From: Siphonodentalium dalli
Taxonomy: Eukaryota; Mollusca; Scaphopoda; Gadilida; Siphonodentaliidae
Assembly: GCA_032622095.1 (NCBI GenBank)
Contig: CP136061.1
Span: 198,258,935-198,322,934, forward strand
Length of the DNA: 64,000 nt
Direction of reading: 5' to 3'
Both the position numbers and the translations under genes were made by a program. Below, piece by piece: positions 1-13,081 of this stretch. The notes beneath the pieces were generated by a model. It saw only the letters and a program-made list of their open reading frames with translations. It made no database searches and was not told the DNA's origin. Position 1 is the stretch's first letter, and each line of letters begins with the position of its first letter.

Positions 1-1114
1 GCTTTTTTATACCAATAAACAGCTCATTCGGTATGAACTAGTGTTTAGTTGTCAGTGAACGGGCTTATCATTTGAGTGCCCCCTCATTTCCTTATATATC
101 TGGTATATTAAATTATGAAAATCATAAATAAACTTTATTTGGCATATAACGCGCCTGGTTCATGTCACTCTGCATGGTGTTTTGTGCGAAGAGATCGTCG
201 CACAATGAAAATGTATGGAAAATCGAAATCGTTGTTATTTGTTCTTGCATCCCATACATGCAACGCAGGTTATGTATACACCGAAAGACATGTCAGATCG
301 TCGTCGCAGAACATGCAGGTATCGACCTATAAAGACCAATCGAATGTCGATCGCATTATTATCATACTCCGCCATTTCCATTTAACTCAGTTACCGGTAA
401 TCGCGCTCCAAATGCAATTATATTTATCGTTGCAATTCACTGAATGCGATATAGAACAACGAATTACATGTAGTGCCGTTATTGCCAAATTCACAACTTG
501 GACGGAAACTTGTAGTTCGCAACCTGCCTAACATGTAGCTTGTAACATGCTATACTGTGGCATTGCTCTGAATATGCACCTGGTGTGAACAGTTTCGTGT
601 TTTACAATAGTCGGTTGTGAATACAAGCGGCCGCCTATACTCGTAAGTACTTCAATCAAAATAAGCTTTTCCGGGGAAGGCAAATCACATCCTAACAATC
701 CCATGGCGTAAACGCTGTAATATAATATTGTGATTAATATTATGATTAGAATAACATTTGCATGCATATTTATTTAACATGTATATACTTGTCATTGTAT
801 ATATGCTCTCCTAAATTGAGGAGGCTAACAATAAACATTATGGCAATTGTAACACACGTTGCAATTAAGTTACATGTAAGTATGATTAAACATTACTAAT
901 TTCTCACTTTCGCCGCACATGCCAATACGTTTTCGCGTTAAACAGTACACATCCCAGAAGTCTTTACCGAGTGGCGCTTCGGATATTTTGAACAGCTAGT
1001 TCAAAATACATATATATATATACATATACCAACTTAAACAGACTATAAAACGGAAGTTATTTGGAAGAACGTCGCTGTTCTTTATGCACGAGATAATTGA
1101 CCATGTTTTCAATA
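1..1114. other. Intergenic, 3' flank of the MAM gene
   Basis: I see no convincing gene here. The longest ORFs (about 138 and 79 codons) have no recognisable domain and lie in AT-rich sequence. A weak polyadenylation signal for the minus-strand MAM gene (AATAAA read on the minus strand) lies at 774-769, about 340 bases past its stop codon. That assignment is inference only. Confidence 0.4.
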
Positions 1115-4100
1115 CTATACAGTTTGAATGGGAGAACTCGAAACGTCTACCAACAAAGCAGTTTTAGAAAAGTATATCTCAGATTCAAAGTCAATATAAC
1201 TTGAAACTGCAATCTGGAATAGTTCATGAAACTGGTGATATACATGTTCTGAAATTAAATGGTCAGATGTGCTAAATCCAAACAAGCAATGTTTGTATTG
1301 TGTATTGGTATTTGATGACTCTTGAGAATAAGTAAAATAGGTCAGCACGTCACGTGATGCCTAGCTCTACCATGCCAATTCCTATTAAAAGTTAAATGAT
1401 CAGATATATTACCGTATAATCGGTCATTGGTGGTACGTCAACGAAAGAATAAACCCATTCGGATTTGGCTCCAGACAGGACGAGGAGGACATAGTCTATT
1501 GAATCTTTTGTTTGCAAAACCTCCAGAAATACAAAGTCAGATCCAGCAGAAGTATGCCGGAAACTCAGGCTGTATCGTTTATTATCGCCACTTATAACGG
1601 GACTTCTTAAAGTTGTCATATCATTCGCACCTGCACCGCTGACGTAAACGAAGTAGTTGGCGCTATTATCTGTGCAAATAAAAACATAGATGTCTTATAT
1701 GTAAAACATAGAAAATCTGACCGAGAGTCGAGTACTGAAAATTTTCCGAGCAGAGTATCAATTCAATGACATAGTATAACATATTTAAAACACGGATATG
1801 ATGTCACTCCATTGTTCAATGTTCAGTTGATATGATAACGCTATACACTGTATATGATATATAATCACAATTAAAACATCTTCACAACCATCGATATCGT
1901 CATAATCATAAGCAGAATCGTTATCGTCTCTGTTGACTTGCAATTACCACACAATCATCAATGATGATGCAGATACTTGTGTTCTGTGCCATATATAATA
2001 TTACATTCAGAGCGGTTAGACTTGATATTAACTACGATTCTAAACATGTCGACACTCTGTTTTTTACATAAATTCGATTACGAATTGGTTTAATTTTAAT
2101 CTCTATCAGAGTTGTCCATCTTCCCATATTAATTTTCTTCCCGACGTCACCAGTTAAGTGTTCAACATGGCATACCTGTGCCAGAGACGATAGGCTTACC
2201 TTCTTTCCCGCGAATCCATTCTGATGTCTCTTGTGATTTCCTTTGTGTCCAGTTGCAAAATCCACTCTGGAAGTTGCAGTACTGAGAATCAAGAGCTTCA
2301 ATGGTAAAATAAAATAAAGTTACAATTTAACAAATTCTTTGGCCGATTACGAATGGGTTCAGTTTTAATATCCATCACAGTTGTCCATCATACCAAGATT
2401 AACCTCTCTCATAGCACCGATTTTAACAAGATCTTGTAAATTCAGAGAAAAGCAAGTAAGAATTTTAGTCTGGTCGATAAACTAAAATTTTAGGGTCAAC
2501 CTAGAAAAAATTTGGACTAAGTTGGTTTCTATTCCATTTTGAAGAGGAATATATCCTCTATAACATATCCAAAATCCGCTAAAATCCGCTTTGAGAATTT
2601 TCTGTAATACAAGATGGCGTCCATGATGGCAGTTGGTATAGAAAAATCCTGAATTTCGGTGGTAGGTGCGCCAACAAATACCAAATTATTAATAAAAATA
2701 AAATTTACACAAACAATGCTTAGTCGTAAACCATGTCGGTAGAATGTCTGTCCAATATGGCCGCCAAAATGGACAAAATCGAATGAAATTTACAATTTGC
2801 GGAAAATTGAATAGCTGGTCATACAAGAACGAACATGCCCTCGAATTATACGAGGAAGAATGATTTCAGAATATAAGGGGAGCTATTAATAATAGTATGT
2901 AAGATTTCTCTCTAATGTATCTCGCGAGAGAGCAACCAAAAGCCAGGTCTCATACAGCGATTAAATGTGGACTTTTTGGGCGCCAAGACATAGAAGAATA
3001 ACACAGTTTTATCTGTACTGTTTATCTTGAATCGTGTAATATATGTGTATTAAACAGTTACATGTGATCTAATAGGGATGTATTCATTGTGTGACCTTTT
3101 TAGAAGTAGAAATATATGTAATGAAAACATTCTCACGAATGTGACCGATAATCGTTTATTTTTTAATCTACAACACACAATCTGTCAAAATTCACTACTA
3201 TAGAACAGTATGAGAGCTATTCATATGGTACTAGGTAAAATGTGTAGATCCTATTGTCCGTGTCTTAAAATAGTAGTCATAATTGCCTCCAGCCAAGTGA
3301 TTAAACACAAATATTTCAATTTTATCACACAAATATATGGTGGTATACCATGAACGCAATTTATCAAAATACAAAGGATTACAATAGACTATCTTCAATA
3401 AATTCTCAACATAACCAAATTTGCCTACATACTATGTGGTAGAGACTGTCTTTATACCTGGAAATTATGTGCACATAAATGCACTAAGGCCACATATACG
3501 CGAAACGTACGACCTTTTCTGCAACCGCATCGCCGCGTTTACCCATTCTCCCTAATGTTACACATATCTGCTGCATACAAAACCATTAATAGCAACATTG
3601 AGTGAATGGTAAACGTAGAACTAATAACTGTAAATGCTGATGACCTGATATTTAGCGCAAATATGTGGGTGGCAATGGTAACATAATTTCAAACAACAAG
3701 ATACTGACAAATAATAGTGTACATTGCGTGGTACATATTCCTGTTGTAAAGTGCAGATTGAAGTAATTTGAACAGAATTGTCTACTAAGAGACCGGTTTG
3801 GGAGCACCATGAAAATTAGTACTAAATAAAATGTACCATGTACAGTCTCTTCGATCTAGTGAGATAGGGTACTATTCTGTTGAAGAGATAAGTGTTTCTT
3901 TACAGTATAATCAGCATTACGACATACGTGTATGGTTTATTGTCACGGAGAGTGTTGGAAATCCGGAAATATAACTAGTATTTACACAGATAGGGTGGCC
4001 ACTTCAGTTTCTGCGTTACATTCAATAATTAATCATTATTCCAAAACGAAACAACCACGCACTGTGTGACGAAATATTACTTCGTGTGTTGCATGCCCGA

Positions 4101-7100
4101 AATAAATGTTTTTGGTCCGACTGTTGGATGTATTCTAATAAGAAATCCCGAACGTAAATCACTGGGTTAACGTGCGTAGCAGTGATCGATAAATCATTCA
4201 GATAGATCTGTTTTAATTATATGTGTACCTTTAAAGATATATAACAACATTCTTGTAAATTACAAATGTGTATTTTCGCTTATAGGAGGTTATCCAATAT
4301 GTTGCTTTCGTCGTAGCATGGATTGTAGTTGCGGCCATTTTGACAGCCATTTCATCGCCGCGATTGCTTTGTTTTCTGTCCTTGTCACTCTAATCGCCCC
4401 TATACTCTTTTACACAAACTGGTATATATCGGATGGAGGATTAATGCGTTCTTGTGTCGCGGATGAGGGATATTGTGGAAAAACGTACTTCACAAGGTCG
4501 AAAAATGAGCATTTTTTTAAATCTCTGTAAATAAAAATTCTCAAAGCGGATTTTAGCGGGTTTTGGATATGTTGTAGAGGATATATTCCTCTTCAAAATG
4601 GAATACAAACCAACTTAGTCCAAATTTTTGTCTAGGTCAAACCTTTTATCGACCAGACTATTTCGCCAGTTACAACACAGGATTATCACATAATACAACA
4701 CTCTTGTTTAAATCGGAGACAACATATGGGCGCATTAACATTGTGATATTATTAAATTATTTAATAGCAGACAGTATTTTAATCGGTCATGTGACAGATG
4801 CGAATATCGATAAGATAGACAACTCGGGTTGATATTATCGTATAACATCAATGCATATAATGCATATATATATATATATATATAGATGCGTGCTATTACA
4901 TTAAACACAATTTAATTATGTCTATACTGCCACCAATGTCCTTCTAATATTGGATGTTATAACCGATAAGTTTACAGACAATTTACTACAATAAAACCAT
5001 AGTCAGAAATAGTAACGCCCCTCAGATCATACTATTAGGCATATATAAATTAAATTCGAGCTTTAAATGTAGCGATTGTGAAAAATGTGCAGATAGGTAA
5101 TGGCTATGAAAATATATTTGATTATATGTAATTATTGGGTATGCGTGTATAGTGTGTGTGGTGAGAAAGCATGTGAAAACATTTTTTTAAACGCCACGTA
5201 TGATATGCGTCCACAAAGGGCGCATACGTTCCAATTGGTTGAAAGGTTCATCGTCAAACATGCAACGGCCATTGCATTGATACACTAATATATAATTGGT
5301 TAAAAGCACACGACCATTGCCAAACAGATGACAAATGCATTGCCGATTGACATTATTATGTTGACACGTTGTCAGCTCGCGGCAAGTGCACTAAACTGTT
5401 AGTTTCTCGGTTCTCTTATACGACTTTTGAATTGTTTTCTGCTGGCATGTATCTTTTCTTTGTTGTTTGTTCTAATATATATCGAGATAGAGGTCTGCAA
5501 TAGACTGACAGAAGCCAATATAAGGCGACTGAACACTGAATGATTTACAAACAATCTCGAGACTCATTATGAAATAATTTCTGACAAGGTTTCATTCACC
5601 ATCGATTATGGAGACTAATTATTCATAATTCCTTCAAGGTTTCATGAAAGCACGACCTCAGAATTCCGTTAAAACAACGAGTCATTCAAAGTTTCACAAC
5701 AACTGCGGCTTATCACTGGATGTTTCTCATTCACCACACAAAAAAACCCTAAATGCGAACAAAAAATTATACTAATCCGATTGAATACGCTCCAGATACT
5801 TCGCAATACGACATTTAGTCTATATTCCAACGGAGACTGAGTTGAGTTGACTGTGTTATTTCGGACACCACCAAGGAGTAACAAAAACAAATATCACAAC
5901 ATCACTATGATGGCTTAAGAATAATAAAATTATCAGGGCGTCAAGTTTAGACGTACATTAAAAAACCAAGAAATACTATCAACTTCGTTTTGACCTTTCC
6001 TGGTAACACCACTACCGTCCTGCAACTTCTTCGAGCTCAAACAACATTTAAGGTCGTGGTTGGCTGACAAGTAAAACATAAATGGATTTATGAAAGCATT
6101 TGTCATAAGAAAGCGTTATGTGTTTGTACCCTTAGAGATTCATGTTGTCCGAAGTAACATCGCTGTCCAAAGTCACCCCATGTTACGGTACATCAAAGTT
6201 ACCTGAATATTAAATTATGCACTGTGTTCCCACAATAAACTCTTCAAGAGTTGTCCAGCCATTGTTCACACCTAGATATCGAAAGCAATTAACGATGTCA
6301 TAAAAGTTACATACACTCTTAAAAATATAGGTTCTTCAGAGTACCTACGTAGGTACTAAGCTTTGTCCCAGGGGGAGTACCAACTTCTTGGTACTCTAGA
6401 GTACCAAATTGTTGGTACTCTGGATTACCTAATAATTATTTAAGTTCTACCCGGGCATTGTGCATATAATACCCACCCCGCATTTATGTCACCCAAGCCA
6501 TGACACTTACGATATGAGGTGCCAAGAAATAGATGCTTTCATGATACGCCCTATATATTATCTGAAGTACCAAAATATCAAGACAGGTACTCTGAAGTAT
6601 TTAGGTACTACGCATAGATCCAGCAATTTGATACTCCAGAGAACAAAACAGCCCTGATACCGGCAAATTTAACAATGTGACATGTTACATTCCAAATTAT
6701 GCTGCCGCGTTTAAACATCCAATTAAGTACAAAACCACAAAGACTCCCTTGCATAGTGCTAAATGAAATAATCCTACAGATCTACGACCGCGAGTCGACG
6801 GGCGGCCATTTTTCACTTTAATTTAATCGTTTGCACACGGCACTCGATATTGACACACCCACGGTCTCACCCAATCAGCATGGAGCCAACGATTGGCACT
6901 CTGTGGAGTACCAACTCATGTGGTTCTATAACGCTAAAAAGGCTAAAAAGGCTTATAGTGCCAAACTGTCTGGTACTATCGCGGCTTTAGGTTCCATGGG
7001 GTACCTAAATCAATTGCTTTATTTGAGAGTGTACTGCAACAATGAGACATCGACGAAGATACATCGCCGAATACATACATCCTGCAAAATGTCTAACCGG

Positions 7101-9547
7101 TACGGGAATAGCTAGTACCTTTCTAATCACATTTCTACAGATAGAACCCCCATGTCTCCACTGACATCGACAGAACAGCCGCGCATTGTACACCATATGT
7201 ATGGGGCATAATAACGCGCGATTATAGAATTTGTCTTCAAATTTTTCGTTCGCGTAAATCATCGGCAGGCTAGAGTGAAATATAATGAAACCTACAGCAA
7301 AATAACGAAATCCTATTTCACTGTGGCTTCTAAGAGATACATTCAAAAATCTATGTTTCGGAAGAATCCCGATATTTTTTATGTAAGCATATATTAAAGA
7401 GCGCTATGCGGTTTATTAAAATTGGCCGTTTGGTCAATGTCAATGGATAATAATGACTTTTGATTTTGATGCTTGATCATTTCGTAATATGTTTTGTGGA
7501 TACTGATTGTGCCATGTGTTGATTATTGTATGTATATCACTCACCCATCTGTACTATTGGTTTTTGTACAATGACATAATTAAAAACTGCACATGGACTC
7601 GGTTGTTGTTATTGTTGCTGTTGTTGTTTTTGTTTTTGTTGTTGTTGATGGTAACAAAACAACATGCACATACATATCTACGGTTGCTGATTGTGGGCAG
7701 TTGTGACGCCCTCAGTTACAAGAAATATAGAGGCAATGAAGTTCCTAAATTAATTAGTTTCCGATATGAGCTATATACTATCTATGGCTTAATATACATG
7801 TATATATATAAGAGTAGGATCTGTCTGTCTCTATGTCCGTCTGTCCGTATGTCGGTTTTCTCCCAGACCTATACCGAATTCAACCAATTTATTGTGGTGA
7901 CTCGGAGTACCCTGGTGGAGGTTACAACGGCGTTTGTTTATCAAACTTTGGATTTCAAAAAATGTAATTAAATAAATAACAAAAAAACTATGGGCCTATG
8001 GGCTCACTATGGGCCTATTTCAGCACCAGGTGTACGGTCTTTACAAATGTGTTTCATTGTGGCCCGCGCCATAAACAGAATAACTGGTATAAGTCCATCA
8101 TGGGCTTATATCAGACCCAAATAAGTCCAATTGGCACCAATATTTAGGTCCAATATGAACCTATTTGCCCGAGTATATTTTGAAGTAGCATAATAATATG
8201 ATCAATACATATAAGAGTAGAATCTGTCATAGGCCCCTGACGCGGGGAGTCTTATTCAGCTAATATACTTATATACATGTTTATATACAGACACATAGTA
8301 TACGCCTATGCACACCTGTTATATGAAGTGTATGCAGTGTGTTTCTTATTTTCTGCCTGTGTTAAATATTTAAATGTATATACCGTTGTAACCGTATTTA
8401 TAGATGCACATGCATGTATCCATTATTGACGTCATAATCAGATGTCTTAAAAGGGCACGTAGTTACATTGGAATATGGTCGTTGAAAACTGATTGACAGA
8501 GGTAACTTAACATGGACCTCACACGACTTAAATGGGTACTCACCGGGACTAATGTATAAGCAACAAAGAACTCCGTTTCAGCTCAGACGGTATATATTGG
8601 AATATCACATGCGCCTTTGACCTCATATGACTTAAAAGTGAACTAATTAATTAATATATTAAGATATATGATAAATGAAGATGATCATAAGACATGTGGG
8701 GGGAATTGATACATATGGGCCACGGGGACTATCGCTAGACATGAACCGTTGATCTCAGCTGACATAAAGATGCACTAGTAAGCAATACAAAGCGTGTATT
8801 GTAAGTTCAGAAGATGTGTGGGCAAACTGGCACACGTGCATAATTTGTTACGCGGAGTGTCATGGGATTGCTACCGTCGCCATCATTACTTAAAATGGTA
8901 CAAATAATTATCAATAAAGAGCGTTGTTTTCTTCAAGTTAAAGATAAGGTACATGTAAGTGTATCCGGAGAGTGCATGCGATTTTTACCTAAGATGACTA
9001 ATTTATTCAGTAATTTATTCAGTACCCCAGTTAGCAGTTCATATATGTTTGCTTTTTTTCTTCATTCATTATATACTGACCCAAAATAAAACCACTGCGG
9101 AGGATGGTGTTGATTAACTACAATGACTCTGATTCTGACTGTCATATATTACACAGATACATCCTTTCATGACTGTTATACCATTGCGACCGAAACGAAG
9201 CGCGTGTTACTTGATCATTACAGGTTGATAACGGGAGCAGAGCGGCGAAATGAGATCACAGCAAATTGTTCATCCACGAACACAAAGACGAGATCGTTCT
9301 TCGATAGTAGATTTATGAATATAAACACGACTCCTATGTCGCGATAGTATTCAGCATACCCAATGATAGCAATAACACTGTTCAATGCTGCTATATCCAG
9401 GGCACGACAAGAAACGATATATGTCGGTCCGATGCATCCAAACATTCAATTTGGTTATATGATCGCGTATCTTCATATGTAAAACGCCTTACCTGCATTG
9501 ATTCCTCTCAGTCCAGTGATAAAAAATAAAGCCAACACCACAGACAT
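1115..9547 (-). CDS. Secreted single-MAM-domain protein, four exons
   Basis: Assembled by hand from splice signals; no single ORF shows it. Exon 1 is 9547-9493 (ATG at 9547, 18 codons, a hydrophobic signal peptide beginning MSVVLALFFITG, then donor GTAAGG). Exon 2 is 2295-2200 and encodes the start of a MAM domain, with YCNFQSGFCNWTQ matching the family opening CDFExGxCGWxQ. Exon 3 is 1669-1413 with NYFVYVSGAG, LRSPVI, YSLSFR and GSDFVFLEVL in the family order. Exon 4 is 1213-1115, containing ALLVDVSSSP before TAG. Phases agree at all junctions (1, 1, 0). The product is about 168 residues: a signal peptide plus one MAM domain, with no transmembrane segment. MAM domains (meprin/A5/PTPmu) mediate extracellular adhesion or oligomerisation, so a secreted role is inferred. 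The usual C-terminal domain cysteine is not seen. Exons 1-3 are well supported. Exon 4 is less sure because another acceptor lies just upstream and the C-terminal match is weaker. Intron 1 is about 7.2 kb and holds most of the repeats listed between 2300 and 9490. Confidence 0.8.
2469..4662. mobile_element. Inverted-repeat DNA element, copy 1
   Basis: About 130 bases at 2469-2602 reappear inverted at 4533-4662, including ACATATCCAAAATCCGCT, the GAAGAGGAATATATCCTC block and GGTCGATAAACTAAAA-like ends. The interior (about 2930-4300) matches, in inverted orientation, the interior of a second element at 32340-35190: for example GGGCGCC next to a TTTAATCG-type block, and the region around 3500-3560 against 33345-33410. 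No transposase ORF is visible. The likely class is a non-autonomous cut-and-paste element; the target duplication could not be fixed. It sits in intron 1 of the MAM gene. Confidence 0.6.
4862..4884. repeat. Short (TA)n microsatellite
   Basis: About 10 TA units in a row. No function is suggested. Confidence 0.8.
4993..6310 (+). repeat. Dispersed repeat family (AACCATAGTCAGAAA end), copy A
   Basis: The end AACCATAGTCAGAAA plus a GTAACGCC block recur at 43765 and, inverted, near 29410. Further matches to the 43.8-44.1 kb copy are CAGAATTCCGTTAAAACAAC (5661 vs 43918) and the GCAATTAACGATGTCATAA-like block (6283 vs 44095). No coding capacity was recognised. It lies in intron 1 of the MAM gene. 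The exact right end is uncertain. Confidence 0.55.
6320..6640. repeat. GGTACT/AGTACC palindromic cluster
   Basis: Repeated alternation of AGTACC and GGTACT, e.g. GGTACTCTAGAGTACC and GAGTACCTACGTAGGTACT. Further copies are at 6905-7010. The pieces can fold into short hairpins. No gene is visible. Confidence 0.6.
7597..7648. repeat. (TTG)n microsatellite
   Basis: An imperfect TTG/TTT run. The leucine-rich 154-codon ORF across it (7507-7971) is a by-product of this run and of the adjoining dispersed repeat. Confidence 0.8.
7810..7975 (+). repeat. SINE-like dispersed repeat
   Basis: A block with GTCTGTCCGTATGTCGG, then TTCAACCAATTTATTGTGG and GTGACTCGGAGTACCCTGG, then a run rich in TTTAAA. The same order occurs at 46425-46550 (CTGTCCGCGATTTTTCTCG, TTTCAACCAAATTAGGTG, GTGACTTGGGGTATCCTGG). 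Two copies show it is a repeat; the SINE or LINE-tail assignment is inference. Confidence 0.6.
8905..9085 (+). repeat. AAAGAGCG-family repeat fragment
   Basis: Begins with ATAAAGAGCGTTGTTTT, a signature also found near 15796, 46810, 51527 and 51570. This copy is diverged after about 40 bases. The surrounding 7980-9490 region otherwise holds no recognised gene. Confidence 0.4.
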
Positions 9548-9628
9548 CCTATCAATTTATAACTGATGTGTATGAGAATGGCTGCAGATCACAAAACAAA
9601 GTTTAAAGTGTCTGCCTTTGTGTTGCAG

Positions 9629-9637
9629 TATATATAA
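9629..9637 (-). promoter_or_regulatory. TATA box of the MAM gene
   Basis: TTATATATA on the minus strand lies 82-90 bases upstream of the ATG at 9547. Transcription would start near 9600-9605, giving a 5' leader of roughly 55 bases. Position and lack of upstream ATG codons in the leader support the exon 1 call. The start site itself is inferred. Confidence 0.5.
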
Positions 9638-9639
9638 CC

Positions 9640-11854
9640 AGGAAGTAACGACTCCCCATTGGGGTTGTTTTATATTTACTCAGCCGTTCAAAAGTTTATC
9701 GCTGTAAAAGTCTACTCTGCACAATGAGAATGCGGATCAGGTAACATAGAGCGTGCAATTAAACGCTCCAAACAGTCACTCAAGTATTCAATGGGGTGCA
9801 TTATCCGTCACATTTTGTTGACATTCTTGAAAAAAGATGTCTATGGCTATGCGATTTGACTTAACGATTACAGCGCACACAGGCCGCAATGGCACAATGT
9901 GTCCTTGCCATCACTTGAAGGTAAATTGAAGGTAAATAAATCAACTGGAAAACATTGATTAGTCTGACATGTATATGAACATTTTTCCGCTCTCACTGAA
10001 GTAAGCACATTTGAAGTAATGAACATTCTATTATACTGTGTCTGTGCCTCCATAAATAAATATGATGCACTGGATAGATTATTGTTATCACAAACTTTAT
10101 GGTAGTTTTATCAAAGACATAAATTATTATTCGGAACTCAGTCATTACTAAACGATGTATGCTGCATCTGCACCATGGTAAATGTATATCGCTGAAATCA
10201 TGGAGTATATAGTATATCTGATATAACAAATTATGTTTGAAAATATGTAAACATAATAATAGTAATAGGCAGCTTGGGTCACATTGCACGTCCCCCGAAA
10301 AAAGTGCGTGTATTTTATTTGTTTCTTTGCCATTGGCATCTATAAAGAAAATAATTAAATTAAATCTTGGCAAAATCACCAGACAACACTTCGCTTCCAA
10401 CTGGAATGTAATATTGTTTATTCGTGCTTTTATTTGAAATTAATAAGTAAATTAGAATTATATGGTTAATTATCATTTGGACACCAAAGTAATCAACAAT
10501 GTCAAAGTATGAAGCAATCCGTATAGTTTGAGTTATAATCCGACAAAACACCGCCAGTTTGTCAGGACCTGATGCATATTCGTTAGGAACAGGACATTCG
10601 CGGATTATTCTGAACACAAAATTTAATATCATTCTTTCAGATATTATACAAGTCACTTTCGACACAATAAAGGTTCTCGTGGACGGACAGACGGATGGAA
10701 AGATGCTAATTTCTTCAGTCCTCAGTTTTTTTTTCGAGCCGGTTTACAAACGTACTATATATATCTCTTTTAGTCCGCCATTTCTGAAGAGTCGATTATA
10801 TAACACAAACACAGATTTGAATGTAATTATATAAATTTAACCATAAGATTTTAATTCACATTATATTGTAAAACCATTGGTTGTCACACATTTAGCTATT
10901 AAAGTTATTTCTCGATTACCTACATTTCTTGATTAATTTCCACACAACAGAAATCACAGCAACGTCGAGTGACCACACCATTATATGTATAGCGCGTGCC
11001 TAAAAATGTACCTGGAAAGTGTTCGATACTTTCTTAAATTTAGCATGAAATTTCGGTGTTGCGTCATAATTCCTTCGGATATGACTGTATTGACAATAAC
11101 CGTAATATAGATGCTAATATTCAGAGCACAAATAACCAGACAAATCAACAAGATTGAACATTGCAAAGAATTGAACACTGAAATTCAAACCAACATGGGT
11201 TTGTGTCACCGCGGACGAATATATCAATTCCACGTGCAACTATATACAGCTGCCCAGAGCGTGATAAGTTGCGAATAGCCAACCAAAAAAAGATGAAACG
11301 CCAACGGGATTGCATCGCTCGATGAGCACCAGTTTTGAGTGACAGGTGTCTCTTTCAACTTAACGTGTCTTTGTCGTCGGAAATAGTCTTAATGTTACAC
11401 GCTCGTTATACTTCCAACTTTTACTTTTTGGTGGTTGTCCTGTGAAATGACGGATAAAATTATAATGAATAACTCTTGTTTCGATTAAGGTTATGAGTTA
11501 TTACCGAAAAGTTTGAATTTATCTTCAAACTGTTAATTTATAACTGCATAACCTTACTCGAAAAAAGAGTTATTTCTTAAAGGAATTACAAACTGCACAG
11601 TTCACACACAAACAATTATATATAAACACGGGGACAACACATAAAGAGGCACAACACATGCATAGTAATTGATTCACATATAGAAGCACGAGAACCACAT
11701 AAATGCGCGCATGCGCACATACATTCACGAATGCATGATGGAGTATACCCATACAATTGGTTTAAAAATATTTATTACCAATAAGTTTATTACAATACAA
11801 ATTGCATTGGAAGTGGAGGACAAGTGCGATCCTCTCACAATTGCCTTAATAACA
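9640..11854. other. Intergenic, nothing recognised
   Basis: AT-rich sequence between the MAM promoter and the palindromic element. Several 60-140 codon ORFs overlap on both strands around 9870-10830 without domains or codon bias, and I treat them as chance. A run reading GGACGGACAGACGGATGG at 10681 may be a scrap of the CTGTCCGTC-type repeat. Confidence 0.4.
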
Positions 11855-11860
11855 CTGATA
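11855..11860. repeat. 6-bp target-site duplication, left copy (CTGATA)
   Basis: CTGATA directly abuts the terminus AGTAGTATAG. The identical hexamer follows the other terminus at 25887-25892. Confidence 0.8.
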
Positions 11861-11919
11861 AGTAGTATAGAAATCGTTGTGCCACCCCCATTCTACCAGT
11901 ACCAGGGTCGATGCATGAC

Positions 11920-12975
11920 CTTGACACGGTCCAATTCTACTAGTACCAGGTCGATGGTTGGCCTTAATACTGTATGTAGGTCGCCCTATTTACCCCAGGT
12001 ATCTAGGTCGCCCTATTTACCCCCCCCCCGTATGAATCTAGTAGTACAAATGGTCGATGACCGAGATAAGTTAATGGTATGTATGTCGCTATATGATGGA
12101 TGTCGCCCTATTTACCCTCCCGTGTGCATCTAGTAGTACAAATGGTCGATGACCCAGATAAGCTAATGGTATGTAGGTCGCTATATGATGGATATACCAG
12201 CTAATATGGTCGATGACCGACTATCATATACTCGAGTTTCATACGGTATGTAGGTCGCTATATTATAGAGTAATTTATGCGGGTGTGTGAGGAATATTAT
12301 CTGAGGAGGGGTCCTATTGCAAACACGGTTAGTAGGTCGCCCGAATTAGATGTGGTAAGTAGGTCGCTATATTATGCAGTATTATGTTAATGTATCTAAC
12401 AGCTAATATGGTCGATGAGCTACTATCATATACAAGAGTTTCTTGTGGTATGTAGGTCGGTTTATTATGCAGTATTTAGATAGGGTTAATGGATCTACCA
12501 GATAATATGGTCGATGACCTACTGACAGATATAATACGTACTAGTACGGTATGCAGGTCGCTGCAGCATCTACCAGATAATATGGTCGATGAGATATACT
12601 CGAGTTTCGTAGGGTATGTAGGTCGTTGTACGGTTTTAGACTCGGTTAATGGATCTACCAGATAATATGGTCGATGACCTACTGACAGATATAATACGTA
12701 CTAGTACGGTATGCAGGTCGCTGCAGCATCTACCAGATAATATGGCCGATGAGATTTACTCGAGTTTCGTAGGGTATGTAGGTCGTTGTACGGTTTTAGA
12801 CTCGGTTATTGGGTCTACCAGATAATATGGTCGATGACCGACTATCACATATACTCGGGAGTTTCATAGGGTATGTCGGTCGCTGCAGCAGCTATCAGAT
12901 AATATGGTCGATGACCTACTTATCGATATACATACTCCAATTTCGTACGGTATGTAGGTCGCTGTGTGGGGGGTA
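11920..12975 (+). repeat. Subterminal minisatellite block 1 (left arm)
   Basis: Degenerate units built from ATGGTCGATGACC, ATGTAGGTCGCTATATTATG and GATCTACCAGATAATATGG. GGTC-GAT-GACC is an interrupted palindrome. A ~160-bp higher-order unit is present twice (near 12485-12645 and 12645-12800) here but once in the right arm. Possible roles are binding sites for a transposase or replication protein; that is inference. Confidence 0.8.
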
Positions 12976-13081
12976 TTTAAATCAGATAATTTTCTTTCAC
13001 TACCACCATATTTTTTCTCCTCCATCTTCAAGGGTGTTATACAATATATTCTCTTTTGCTGTGTCAAAATCTGCTGTCAAA

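Noticed and set aside
7507-7971. 154-codon plus ORF
   Set aside because: Built from a (TTG)n run and a dispersed repeat.
9218-9445. Possible extra exon of the MAM gene
   Set aside because: Exon 1 joins exon 2 in phase without it, and the translation has no MAM features.
11920-12975. CRISPR-like array of GGTCGATGACC repeats
   Set aside because: The repeats are short, degenerate and irregularly spaced, the intervals are themselves repeated, and the context is eukaryotic.
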